Shown here piece after piece: positions 41,568 through 50,277 of a stretch of DNA of 64,000 bases (position 1 is the stretch's first letter; each line of letters opens with the position of its first letter). The DNA lies in contig NZ_BDCA01000015.1 in assembly GCF_001613265.1 (NCBI RefSeq), forward strand, positions 111,261-175,260, in the 5' to 3' direction. The translations under genes were made by a program, and so were the position numbers. The notes below the pieces were generated by a model, which was not told the origin of the DNA, did no database searches, and was given only the letters and a program-made list of their open reading frames with translations. Source of the stretch: Nocardia vermiculata NBRC 100427 (GTDB lineage Bacteria > Actinomycetota > Actinomycetes > Mycobacteriales > Mycobacteriaceae).

Positions 41568-42377
41568 GTGGTGAGATCGGACCTTATGCAGCGTGTCCCC
41601 GATGCGATCCACTTCACAGCGCTCTCGGCCGCCGGCGCCGGCGAGATCACCGACCTGGTCCAGCTCTACACCTATCCGGCGGCACTCGATGCGCCGTGGA
41701 TCCGGGTCAACTTCATCGCCAGCCTGGACGGCGCAGTCAGCGTCGACGGCCGCTCCGGCGCGCTCGGACGGCCCTCCGACGCCACCGTCTACTCGATTCT
41801 GCGTGATCTGGCGGACGTGGTGGTGGTCGGTGCCGGAACCGCGCGAGCCGAGAACTACGGCGGCGCCCGCACCGACTCCCGCCGCCGGATGCGGTTACAC
41901 CATCACGGGCTGGGCGGCTCACGTGACGGTGCACCGCCGCCGATCGCGGTCGTCACCGCGAGCGCCGCACTCGATCCGCAATGCCGGCTGTTCACCGACA
42001 CCACCCGCCCGCCGCTGATCCTGACCACCGCAGCCGCCGACGGCGACCGCAAGCGCATCCTCGCCGACACCGGGGCCGAGGTGGTCGAGGCCGGTGAAAG
42101 CACCGTCACCGCGGCCGACCTGCGCCGCGTCCTCGCTGAACGCGGTCTGCTGCGGGTGCTGTGCGAGGGCGGTCCCGCGCTGTTCGGGGAGCTGATCGGC
42201 GCGAATGCCGTCGACGAGCTCTGCCTGACCGTGTCGCCGCTGCTGGTCGGTGGGACGGCGGGCCGAATCGCGGTGTCGCCCAACGCGTTGCCGACCCCGA
42301 TGTGCCTGCGACATGCCCTGCTCGACGACGACGGCACGGTACTGACCCGGTGGGAACGCGGCCGCACCCAGAGCTGA
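41568..42377 (+). CDS. RibD C-terminal-type reductase (pyrimidine/dihydrofolate reductase-like)
   Basis: The 269-aa protein is a stand-alone RibD C-terminal reductase domain: WIRVNFIASLDGAVSVDGRS near residue 45, DVVVVGAGTARAENYG, and LLRVLCEGGPALFGELIGAN near the C-terminus. No deaminase domain is present. In M. tuberculosis Rv2671 (RibD) in this position can substitute for dihydrofolate reductase, by recall. GTG at 41568 or ATG at 41586 may start it; the latter has a weak GGA. The start lies 17 bases from the divergent ZapE gene. Confidence 0.83.
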   Translation: MVRSDLMQRVPDAIHFTALSAAGAGEITDLVQLYTYPAALDAPWIRVNFIASLDGAVSVDGRSGALGRPSDATVYSILRDLADVVVVGAGTARAENYGGARTDSRRRMRLHHHGLGGSRDGAPPPIAVVTASAALDPQCRLFTDTTRPPLILTTAAADGDRKRILADTGAEVVEAGESTVTAADLRRVLAERGLLRVLCEGGPALFGELIGANAVDELCLTVSPLLVGGTAGRIAVSPNALPTPMCLRHALLDDDGTVLTRWERGRTQS

Positions 42378-42408
42378 AGCAACGCGCCGAACCTGGCAGG
42401 CTGTCAGC

Positions 42409-43971
42409 ATGCGTTGGACTCGCGCCGCCCTGCTGGCATCGTCACTGACGGTTCTGCTGACCACGGCCTGTGGTGCCGGACCGTCGCACCGGCCGGATGT
42501 GGCGCTGGACCATCCGCACAGCGGATCGGGTCCGGCGGCCGAAACCAGCGCCGCGCCCCCGCCGCCACCGCAGGCGCAGGTACCGAAAACCGATCTGCCC
42601 TGGCGCGATTGCGCCGCGCCCACATTCAACCTGCTCGGCACGCCCCCGCCCGCCGGCATCACGTTCGAATGCGCCGAATTCAGCACACCGATCGACACCG
42701 GCGGTGCGGTGCTGGGCACCTTCCGCGCCGCCGCGGTGCGGGCGCGGACGGCGAAAACACCGGCCGATGCGGCACCGCTGGTCGTGACCTCCGGCGGTGA
42801 CCGCTCCACCACCGCCACCCTCGCCGGGCTGGCCGCCGGTCCGGAACGGGCGCTGCTGGACTCGCGGCCGATCGTCGGAGTGGATCGACGCGGGATCGGC
42901 AGTTCACAGCCGATCGACTGCCTGCCCGACGATCTGCGCCGAGGGCTCGCCGACAACGCGCAATTCACCCCCGGTTCCGAGGACCGGGTGCGGGCGCTGG
43001 CCACGATGAGCCAGGACGCCACCATCGCCTGCCAGGACTTCCTGCAGCCGTACCAGGCCACCTTCGACGCACCGCACGCCGCCGACGACATCGAACAACT
43101 GCGCAAACAATGGCAGGTGGAGCACATCGACCTGCTCGGCACCGGCAACGGCGCCCAGGTGGCGATGAGCTATGCCGCCAAATACGGTCCCCATCTCGCG
43201 CGGCTGGTGCTCGACTCCCCCGAAGCCAGCGGCGCCGACGCGGCGACACGGACCGAACAGCAGGTCAAGGGCGCCGAGGCCGCGCTGACCGGATTCGCCC
43301 GGCGGTGCGCCGATCTCGGCTGCTCACTCGGCCCGGATCCGCGTGCGGCCGTCGACGATCTGATGAGCCGGGCCGATTCCGGGCAGCTGGGTCCGGTATC
43401 CGCCGCAACCCTCGCCACCACGATCACAGCATTCCTCGGTGATCCCGGCGCCCTGCCGCCGGAGCGGATCACCGAACTCGCCGATGCGTTGTCGGCGGCC
43501 CGCACCGGAGACACCGGCCCGATACAGGCGCTGGCGACCCGAGCCGGGGCGGCGGTCGGATCCGACGGACAGTTCGTCTCACGCTGCAGTGACGATCAGC
43601 GGCCGGCGACCCCCGAGCGCGCCACCCAACTGGTCGGGGAATGGGGCACGAAGTATCCGGCGTTCGGCCGCAGCGCGGCGACGGGGCTGATGGCCTGTGC
43701 GGCGTGGCCCGCGGCCCAGGCGCCGAGCCTGCCGGAGAAGATCACGGTGCCAGTGCTGGTCCTGGGCACCGACGCCGACCCGGTAGTCGGCGGCGACGGA
43801 CGGCCCTCGGTCACCGGTGCGCTCGGCGCGGCCGGTGCGCGTGCCTCCACGGTGCAGTGGCAGGGCTGGGGACATCCGGTGTTCACCCACTCCGGTTGCG
43901 CGCAGCAGAACATCGTCGCCTACCTGAAGGATGCGACGCTGCCCGACGACGGGACTGCCTGCCCGGCTTGA
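42409..43971 (+). CDS. TAP-like alpha/beta-hydrolase lipoprotein lacking the catalytic Ser
   Basis: The 520-aa protein has a lipoprotein signal (SSLTVLLTTA then C21) and a Pro-rich linker, then a TAP/SlpD-type alpha/beta-hydrolase fold with TAP-specific C-terminal segments (VPVLVLGTDADPV, GWGHPVFTHSGCAQ). Where the family has GYSYG, this protein reads G244-T-G-N-G248, so Gly246 replaces the nucleophile Ser; the Asp and His positions remain. It may be a binding protein rather than a peptidase. Compare the intact GYSYG in the related gene at 19453. In position it corresponds to Rv2672 and sits directly before aftC. Confidence 0.85.
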   Translation: MRWTRAALLASSLTVLLTTACGAGPSHRPDVALDHPHSGSGPAAETSAAPPPPPQAQVPKTDLPWRDCAAPTFNLLGTPPPAGITFECAEFSTPIDTGGAVLGTFRAAAVRARTAKTPADAAPLVVTSGGDRSTTATLAGLAAGPERALLDSRPIVGVDRRGIGSSQPIDCLPDDLRRGLADNAQFTPGSEDRVRALATMSQDATIACQDFLQPYQATFDAPHAADDIEQLRKQWQVEHIDLLGTGNGAQVAMSYAAKYGPHLARLVLDSPEASGADAATRTEQQVKGAEAALTGFARRCADLGCSLGPDPRAAVDDLMSRADSGQLGPVSAATLATTITAFLGDPGALPPERITELADALSAARTGDTGPIQALATRAGAAVGSDGQFVSRCSDDQRPATPERATQLVGEWGTKYPAFGRSAATGLMACAAWPAAQAPSLPEKITVPVLVLGTDADPVVGGDGRPSVTGALGAAGARASTVQWQGWGHPVFTHSGCAQQNIVAYLKDATLPDDGTACPA

Positions 43972-44045
43972 CACGTCGCCACGGAAACCGGCTCGACGGC
44001 GGGTCCGCGCGACTACTCCACAGGTTTGCGGTGTACCGTGCCCCA

Positions 44046-45392
44046 GTGTTCCTTCGACAGCTCGAGCCGCGCACCGCTCGCACCACCGCCGAAGTGTTCA
44101 ACTTCGCCCTGTGGCCTTTCGCGATCCTCACCGTGCTGCATCAAGTCTTCGTCAAAGGGACGAACTTCTCCATCACCGACGACTTCGCGCCGGTGTACAA
44201 GGCCTCCCTGGCATTCCTCAACGGGCATGCGATCTACGGTGAGAACTTCGACTTGGTCGATCCGCACTACCTGTATCCGCCCAGCGGCACCCTGCTGATC
44301 GCACCGCTGGCGCTGATCGATCCGCAGAAGTCGAGCTGGTGTTTCATCCTGCTCAACGGGGTCGCCATCATCGGCGCCTGGTACCTGCTGCTGCGGCTGT
44401 TCAAGTACTCGATCAAGTCGGTGGCCGCCCCACTGTCACTGTTGCTGATCTTCGCCTCCGAGACCGTGATCAACACGCTCGGATTCGGCAATGTCAACGG
44501 CTGCCTGCTGTTCGCCGAGGTGCTGTTCATCCATCTGCTGCTGCAACGACGGGATCTACTGGCCGGGGTCGTGATGGGGCTGACGATTGCGGTGAAACCG
44601 ACGTTGGCGCCGTTGTTGCTGGTTCCATTGATGCGCAAGCAGTGGCAGGTGTTCGTCACCGCGCTCGGTGTGCCGGCGGCGCTCATGGCGATCGCGTGGC
44701 CGCTGATCAAGGATCCGATGGATTTCGTCCGTCGCACCGTTCCGTACCTGCTCGAGACACGCAACTACTTCAACAGCGCCATCGCCGGCAATGCCGAGTA
44801 CTACGGTCTGCCACCGTGGCTGACCTGGGGCATGCGCATCATGCTCGGTGTGCTGGTGCTGATCTCGCTGTGGCTGCTGTATCGGTACTGCCGCGACGAC
44901 GAGGTGTTCTTCATCTGCACCTCCTCCGGTGTCATCCTGACTGCGTCCTGGTTGCTGGCCGGACTGGGGCAGCAGTACTACTCGATGATGCTGTTCCCGT
45001 TCCTGATGACGGTGGTGCTGCGCAATTCGGTGCTGCGCAACTGGCCGGCTTGGGTGGCCATCTTCGGTTTCATGACCTACGACAAGTGGCTGCTCGACAA
45101 TTGGCAGAGCCTGGGACGATCGCTCGAGTACCTGCGCATCACCTTCGGCTGGGCGCTGCTGCTGATCGTGGTGTTCTGTGTGCTGGGTGATCGCTATCTG
45201 ACGGCCCGCCGCGAAGGGCGCCTCGATTCGGGTATCGAACCCGCATTCCTGCTACCGAAGCCGACCACCGGATCGGCGGCGGGCACGGCGGGATCGGCCG
45301 GTGCCGCCGCGTCGCCCCCGACCGCGGACGGTGACCGTGCGCCGGTGAGCGATGCGCCGGACCCCCAGGCACCGGCAGAAGCACTGCGCTGA
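44046..45392 (+). CDS. aftC: Arabinofuranosyltransferase AftC (GT-C)
   Basis: The 448-aa membrane protein closely follows M. tuberculosis AftC as I recall it: ITDDFAPVYKASLAF with the catalytic DD of GT-C enzymes, DPHYLYPPSGTLLIAP, NGCLLFAEVLF, RNYFNSAIAGNAEYYGLPPW and NWPAWVAIFGFMTYDKWLL. About ten spans are visible. It adds alpha-1,3-arabinose branches to arabinogalactan and lipoarabinomannan using decaprenyl-phospho-arabinose on the outer face. GTG at 44046 gives the natural N-terminus; one at 44031 is an alternative. The C-terminal 50 residues are Ala/Pro-rich and cytoplasmic. Confidence 0.92.
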   Translation: MFLRQLEPRTARTTAEVFNFALWPFAILTVLHQVFVKGTNFSITDDFAPVYKASLAFLNGHAIYGENFDLVDPHYLYPPSGTLLIAPLALIDPQKSSWCFILLNGVAIIGAWYLLLRLFKYSIKSVAAPLSLLLIFASETVINTLGFGNVNGCLLFAEVLFIHLLLQRRDLLAGVVMGLTIAVKPTLAPLLLVPLMRKQWQVFVTALGVPAALMAIAWPLIKDPMDFVRRTVPYLLETRNYFNSAIAGNAEYYGLPPWLTWGMRIMLGVLVLISLWLLYRYCRDDEVFFICTSSGVILTASWLLAGLGQQYYSMMLFPFLMTVVLRNSVLRNWPAWVAIFGFMTYDKWLLDNWQSLGRSLEYLRITFGWALLLIVVFCVLGDRYLTARREGRLDSGIEPAFLLPKPTTGSAAGTAGSAGAAASPPTADGDRAPVSDAPDPQAPAEALR

Positions 45393-45523
45393 GCCACTGC
45401 CCCCACGTCACCCGGTCCCGCCCGGACAGCATTGCGGCGGCCGGGCACGGTCCCGGGAGCGTGACAGTGATCGAGCACCGCATCGTCGCGGTGTCATCGG
45501 CGTGGCGCTACTAGACTCACATC

Positions 45524-45979
45524 ATGAGTTCCGACGCCGAAACACCTGTGACCTCATCGCTGCCCGCACCCAAGATCGAGCTGACGCCGCAGCAATGGCG
45601 AGCGCGGTTGAATCCGCAGGAGTACGCGGTGCTGCGCGATGCCGGCACCGAACGCGCGTTCACCGGTGAATACACCGATACCGAGACGACCGGCGTCTAC
45701 TGCTGCCGGGCATGCGGTTCGGAGCTGTTTCGCAGCACCGAGAAATTCCACTCGCACTGCGGGTGGCCGTCGTTCTTCGATCCGGCCGACTCCGATGCGG
45801 TGATCCTGCGAGCCGACGACACCCTGGGTATGCGGCGCATCGAGGTGCTGTGCGCCAACTGCCACAGCCACCTCGGACATGTCTTCGAAGGTGAGGGGTA
45901 CCCCACGCCGACCGACAAGCGATACTGCATCAACTCGATCGCGCTGCGTCTGCACCCCTCGGACGACGCGGCGGGCTGA
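45524..45979 (+). CDS. msrB: Methionine-R-sulfoxide reductase MsrB
   Basis: The 151-aa enzyme has the two zinc CxxC pairs (C61/C64 and C110/C113), HCGWPSFFDP (76-87), and the catalytic Cys135 in RYCINSIAL. It reduces methionine-R-sulfoxide in proteins with thioredoxin. It lies 131 bases after aftC as in M. tuberculosis (Rv2674). The protein has an N-terminal extension of about 20 residues. Confidence 0.93.
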   Translation: MSSDAETPVTSSLPAPKIELTPQQWRARLNPQEYAVLRDAGTERAFTGEYTDTETTGVYCCRACGSELFRSTEKFHSHCGWPSFFDPADSDAVILRADDTLGMRRIEVLCANCHSHLGHVFEGEGYPTPTDKRYCINSIALRLHPSDDAAG

Positions 45980-46077
45980 ACGCGGCGGATCGTGCGGGTC
46001 CGCCGCCGATCGCGCGCCGAGCAGGCGCGCGATCGAGCCGACGTCCGGACCCTACGGGCTCGCTCCGCCCCGGACAT

Positions 46078-46095
46078 GCCCCCGATTCCGGGGGC
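46078..46095. terminator. Hairpin between msrB and chdC
   Basis: GCCCCC (46078-46083) pairs with GGGGGC (46090-46095) around GATTCC. It lies between convergent genes. A plausible terminator without a T-run. Confidence 0.55.
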
Positions 46096-46124
46096 TTGCC
46101 GGGACCTGCGAGGCAGCGCCCCGT

Positions 46125-46159
46125 CTCAGGGCAGAGCGTTGCCTCAGGGCAGAGCGTTG
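46125..46159 (+). repeat. Tandem 18-bp duplication at the chdC stop codon
   Basis: CTCAGGGCAGAGCGTTG occurs at 46125-46141 and 46143-46159. On the minus strand each unit reads AAC GCT CTG CCC TGA, so the last four codons and the stop of chdC are copied in frame. Confidence 0.85.
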
Positions 46160-46839
46160 ACGAGCTGTTCGACATCCACGCGGGGGCCGCTGAAGAACGG
46201 CACCTCCTCGCGCACATGGTTACGGGCGTCGGTGGCACGCAACTCGCGCATCAGGTCGACGATGCGGTGCATTTCCGGCGCCTCGAAGGCCAGAATCCAC
46301 TCGTAGTCGCCGAGGGCGAACGCCGGCACCGTGTTGGCACGCACGTCCGGGTAGCCGCGGGCCTGGCGGCCGTGGTCGGCCAACATACGGCGGCGCTCCT
46401 CGTCCGGCAGCAGGTACCACTCGTACGAGCGGACGAACGGGTAGACGCAGATGTAGTTACCCGGATCTTCGCCGGCGAGGAAGGCCGGGATATGGCTCTT
46501 GTTGAACTCCGCCGGACGGTGCACCGCGGCATTGCTCCACACCGGGGTGCTCGCGCGGCCCAGATCGGTGGTGCGGCGAAATTCGGCGTACGCGGCCTGC
46601 AGATCTTCGATCCGCTCGGCGTGCCACCAGATCATGAAATCGGCGTCCGCGCGCAGACCGGCCACGTCGTAGATCCCGCGAACGACGATGCCGCGCTCGC
46701 CGAGCGAGTCGAAGAACTCGCGCGCCTGTTTGACCACCGTGTCGCGCTGGTCGCCCAGTACTCCGGGTTTCACCTGGAATACCGAGAACATCAGGTACCG
46801 GACGGTGGAGTTGAGAGCTTCGTAATCGAGTCGCGCCAT
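46144..46839 (-). CDS. chdC: Coproheme decarboxylase ChdC (HemQ)
   Basis: The 231-aa chlorite-dismutase-fold protein starts MARLDYEALNSTVRYLMFSV. The likely radical Tyr is Tyr133 in ICVYPFVRSYEWYLL and the proximal heme His is His156 in MLADHGRQA. It decarboxylates coproheme to heme b with peroxide, the last step of the coproporphyrin-dependent pathway. hemY/cgoX and hemE follow on the same strand, 235 bases away and then directly. GGAG precedes ATG 46839. In position it equals Rv2676c. Confidence 0.93.
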   Translation of the reverse strand: MARLDYEALNSTVRYLMFSVFQVKPGVLGDQRDTVVKQAREFFDSLGERGIVVRGIYDVAGLRADADFMIWWHAERIEDLQAAYAEFRRTTDLGRASTPVWSNAAVHRPAEFNKSHIPAFLAGEDPGNYICVYPFVRSYEWYLLPDEERRRMLADHGRQARGYPDVRANTVPAFALGDYEWILAFEAPEMHRIVDLMRELRATDARNHVREEVPFFSGPRVDVEQLVNALP

Positions 46840-47074
46840 GACTCCATCGTGCCACTCGGCGCGCGGCCGTAACACAGCCGCACCCCGTCTGCGACGTCCG
46901 GTCCAGCGGTGGTCCGCAGCGGCTGGGCGCGGCGCGCGCCCCGCGGGCCGGGCACTCAGCAGTGCCAGGGACGGCTGCCCGACGCCCCCGAGCCATGGCC
47001 CGTCACGGTCCTCACGACACGACCGGGCAGCGCCGCGACGCGTCACTCTTGCGCCGACGCCCCGACGGAAGGGT

Positions 47075-48415
47075 TCAGCGCGCCAGAATACGTTGTGCGG
47101 CAGCGGTTCCCGATGCAGCGCAGGCCGGCACTCCGACGCCGTGCAGATAGGCGCCCGCGATCGCGAGACCAGGCAGGTCGGCCAGCGCCGCCTCCAGATC
47201 GGCGATGCGGGTGGTGTGACCGGGCGCGTACTGCGGAAGCCCACCCTGCCAGCGCTGCACGAGCGCGACGTCCGGGCTGATCGCGACTCCCGTCACGGTT
47301 GTCAGATCCTCCACCGCGGCGGTCACCAGCTGCTCGTCGGTCCACGACAACGGAGTATCGTCACCGAACCGGCCGAAGGACGCGCGCACCAGCAGATGTT
47401 CCCGCTCGGCCAGATGCGGCCATTTGCGGCTGGAGAGGGTGAAAGCTTTGGCCCGCAGTGGTTCTCCGGACGCGACGAGAATTCCCGAGTTGTCCGGCAA
47501 TGTGGTGTCGGCCGGCAGGCCCAGCGCCACCACCGCCGACGAGGACAACTCGACACCGGCCGCCAGTCCCGCCGCCACCGGTGCCGCGCTGCGCAGCAGT
47601 TCGGCGGTCACCGGGGCCGGGGTCGCCAGCACCACCGCATCGAATTCACCGGCCGGATCGAGCTGCCAGCCCGTCGCCGTACGGGTCAGGCTCGTCACCG
47701 TCGTATCGACGTCGACCTTCGGTGCGGCCGCCGCACGCAGGCCGTCCAGCAGGACCTGGTAGCCGTCACGCAACGCCCCGAACACCGGACCCGTCGACGG
47801 CGGGGGCAGTGCGTCGGAGACCGCGCGGGTGAGACTGGAGGCGCCGGCGTCCAATGCGGCGGCCAGGGTCGGCAGGGCGGCCCGCACACCGATCGATTCC
47901 GCGCGTCCGGCGTAGACGCCGCCGAGCAGCGGGTCGACACTGCGCTGCACGACCTGGGCGCCGAACCGCCCGGCGACCAACTCGGCGACCGAGACGTCCG
48001 CACCGGGCTGCCACCGCAGCGGCCGCTGTGGTTCCGCGGCGAGCTGCGCCACGGTCTGCTCGTCGACGAGACCCACGACGGATTCCGGCCCGGCGGGAAT
48101 ACCCATCAGGGTCCGCTCCGGAAGCGGGTGCGCACGGCGCTCGGACCAGATCAGCGGTCGCCGGCCCGCCGGATGCACCAGCTGATCCGACAGGCCCAGC
48201 TCGGCCAGTAGCTCCGGAATCTCGGGCCGGCGGCCGACGAATGCCTCGGCACCGAGATCCACCGGCTCCCCGGCGATCTCACCGGTGCGCAGCGTGCCGC
48301 CGAGCCGGCCGCGCCGATCCAGCAGCACCAGTTCGAGTTCGGCACCCAGCGCCGCCCGCAGACGATATGCCGCGACGAGTCCGCTGATCCCGCCGCCGAC
48401 GACCGCGACCCGCAT
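47075..48415 (-). CDS. hemY: Coproporphyrinogen III oxidase (HemY/CgoX)
   Basis: The 446-aa flavoenzyme begins with the FAD motif VAVVGGGISGLVAAYRLR and ends with the second FAD motif region GLAIAGAYLHGVGVPACAAS. It has the middle segment of oxygen-dependent protoporphyrinogen oxidases. In actinobacteria it oxidises coproporphyrinogen III to coproporphyrin III. The ATG lies three bases after the hemE stop (TGA GCG ATG), so both are translated together. Next steps (ferrochelatase and ChdC) complete heme. Confidence 0.92.
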   Translation of the reverse strand: MRVAVVGGGISGLVAAYRLRAALGAELELVLLDRRGRLGGTLRTGEIAGEPVDLGAEAFVGRRPEIPELLAELGLSDQLVHPAGRRPLIWSERRAHPLPERTLMGIPAGPESVVGLVDEQTVAQLAAEPQRPLRWQPGADVSVAELVAGRFGAQVVQRSVDPLLGGVYAGRAESIGVRAALPTLAAALDAGASSLTRAVSDALPPPSTGPVFGALRDGYQVLLDGLRAAAAPKVDVDTTVTSLTRTATGWQLDPAGEFDAVVLATPAPVTAELLRSAAPVAAGLAAGVELSSSAVVALGLPADTTLPDNSGILVASGEPLRAKAFTLSSRKWPHLAEREHLLVRASFGRFGDDTPLSWTDEQLVTAAVEDLTTVTGVAISPDVALVQRWQGGLPQYAPGHTTRIADLEAALADLPGLAIAGAYLHGVGVPACAASGTAAAQRILAR

Positions 48416-48418
48416 CGC

Positions 48419-49504
48419 TCACTCCCCGCCGAGCGGAACGGGCAGGCTGTGAATGAATTCCACGGCGGCGGTGATCGCCTCGGGATCGGTGTCGGGCAGT
48501 ACACCGTGTCCGAGGTTGAAGATATGACCGGTGGCGCCGAGCGTGATCGCCTCGTCGGCCTCGCGGGCGATACGGCGCAGTTCGCGTTCGACCACCTCGC
48601 GCCCGGCGAACAAGACCGCCGGATCGAGATTGCCCTGCAACACCTTTCCCGGCCCGACCCGGCGGGCGGCCTCGTGCAGCGGGACCCGCCAGTCGACGCC
48701 GACGACCTCGGGACCCGCCTCGCCCATCGCACCCAGCAACTCACCGGTGCCGACACCGAAGTGAATGCGCGGCACCCCGGCTTCGGCGATCTCGGCGAAC
48801 ACCCGCTGCGAATGCGGCAGCACGAATTCGCGGTACTGCGCGGCCGACAACGCACCGGCCCAGGAGTCGAACAGTTGCACCGCGTCGACCCCGGCGGCGA
48901 GTTGCGCGCGCAGGAACTCCACGGCGATATCGGTGAGCACCCCGAGCAGCTCGTGCCAGATCTGCGGTTCCCCGAGCATCATCGCCTTGGTGCGCTCGTG
49001 GTTGCGGCTCGGGCCGCCCTCCACCAGGTAGGAAGCGAGAGTGAAAGGCGCACCCGCGAATCCGATCAGTGGAGTGTCGCCGAGCTCGTCGAGCAACAGG
49101 CGCACACCGTCGGTGACGGCGCCGACCTCCTCGCGCCGCAGCCGGGGCAGGGCACGCACATCCTCGGCCGAGCGCACCGGATTCGCGATCACCGGCCCGA
49201 CCCCGGGCACGATGTCGAGATCGATTCCGGCCGCCTTCAGCGGAACGACGATGTCGGAGAAAAGGATTGCGGCATCCACACCGTGGCGGCGCACCGGCTG
49301 CGCGGTGATCTCACACACCAGCTCCGGGTCGAAGCACGACTCCAGCATGCCGATACCGGCACGCAGCTCGCGATACTCGGGCAGCGAACGCCCGGCCTGC
49401 CGCATGAACCAGACGGGACGCCGAGCCGTGCTCGCGCCGGTCGCGGCGGCGAGGAAGGTCGCATCGGGCAAACGACGACGGGTTGGTGTGCTCACCCCCG
49501 ACAT
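48419..49504 (-). CDS. hemE: Uroporphyrinogen decarboxylase HemE
   Basis: The 361-aa enzyme contains the family signature PVWFMRQAGRSLPEYR (about residues 30-45) and GFAGAPFTLASYLVEGG, with the Asp of AILFSDIVVP as the catalytic residue. It removes four carboxyl groups from uroporphyrinogen III to give coproporphyrinogen III. Start is ATG 49504 or GTG 49495. It is the first gene of a hemE-hemY pair and is divergent from DUF3000. It matches M. tuberculosis Rv2678c. Confidence 0.93.
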   Translation of the reverse strand: MSGVSTPTRRRLPDATFLAAATGASTARRPVWFMRQAGRSLPEYRELRAGIGMLESCFDPELVCEITAQPVRRHGVDAAILFSDIVVPLKAAGIDLDIVPGVGPVIANPVRSAEDVRALPRLRREEVGAVTDGVRLLLDELGDTPLIGFAGAPFTLASYLVEGGPSRNHERTKAMMLGEPQIWHELLGVLTDIAVEFLRAQLAAGVDAVQLFDSWAGALSAAQYREFVLPHSQRVFAEIAEAGVPRIHFGVGTGELLGAMGEAGPEVVGVDWRVPLHEAARRVGPGKVLQGNLDPAVLFAGREVVERELRRIAREADEAITLGATGHIFNLGHGVLPDTDPEAITAAVEFIHSLPVPLGGE

Positions 49505-49616
49505 CGTAGGCCGCCGCGGCGGAGCCCTCCCCGCCACGGTGTACACGCCCCCGTCGAGCCGTTGTAGCGGCGCGCCTCCGCCTGCCCGACGATATTCCGG
49601 TCTACCGTGCACAGTC

Positions 49617-50255
49617 GTGACACCGCTCGACTTCCGCGACGGCGCCGCACCGACCCCGGGCCCTGACAGCGAACCCGCCGAGTTTCGCGCCGCGGTCGAG
49701 GCGATGGGCACCGCATCAGTTCATCCCCGGATCGAGCTTGCACCGATCCGGCCCCCGCAACGCCTGGCGCCGTATTCGTATGCCGTCGGTGCCGAGGTCA
49801 CCCACCTCGACACCACCACGGTCCCGGTCGACTCGGACGACGACGCATTCGGCCGGCTGATCCTGCTGCACGATCCCAACGGGCACGAGGCCTGGCACGG
49901 GGTGTTCCGGCTGGTCGCCTACATCCAGGCCGATATCGACGCCGCCCTCGCAGGCGATCCGCTGCTCCCCGAGGTGGCCTGGAGCTGGTTGGTCGATGCG
50001 CTGGAGTCCCGGGGCGAGGAGTTCACCGCACTGGGTGGAACCGTCACCTCGACCAGTTCGGTGCGGTACGGCGATATCGCGGGCCCACCCCGCGCCCATC
50101 AGCTGGAGCTGCGTGCCTCGTGGACGGTCCCGTCTTCCCAGCTCGCACCGCATGTGGAGGCGTTCTGCGAGGTGCTGGCCTACGCCGCGGGACTGCCGCC
50201 GGCGGGCATCACCCATTTGCGTCCGCATCCGCAGAACGCCGACGACCACTTCTGA
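49617..50255 (+). CDS. DUF3000 family protein (Rv2680-like)
   Basis: The 212-aa protein matches the actinobacterial DUF3000 pattern: FRAAVEAMGTASVHPRIELA, APYSYAVGAEV, GRLILLHDPNGHEAWHGVFR and a C-terminal VEAFCEVLAYAAGLPPAGIT. No catalytic motif is apparent. It is always upstream of an RNase D gene in relatives (Rv2680-Rv2681), here 22 bases away, so a role in RNA processing is possible but unproven. GTG at 49617 gives a typical N-terminus. Confidence 0.83.
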   Translation: MTPLDFRDGAAPTPGPDSEPAEFRAAVEAMGTASVHPRIELAPIRPPQRLAPYSYAVGAEVTHLDTTTVPVDSDDDAFGRLILLHDPNGHEAWHGVFRLVAYIQADIDAALAGDPLLPEVAWSWLVDALESRGEEFTALGGTVTSTSSVRYGDIAGPPRAHQLELRASWTVPSSQLAPHVEAFCEVLAYAAGLPPAGITHLRPHPQNADDHF

Positions 50256-50277
50256 GGGCCACGTAGAGTCCAGGTCT

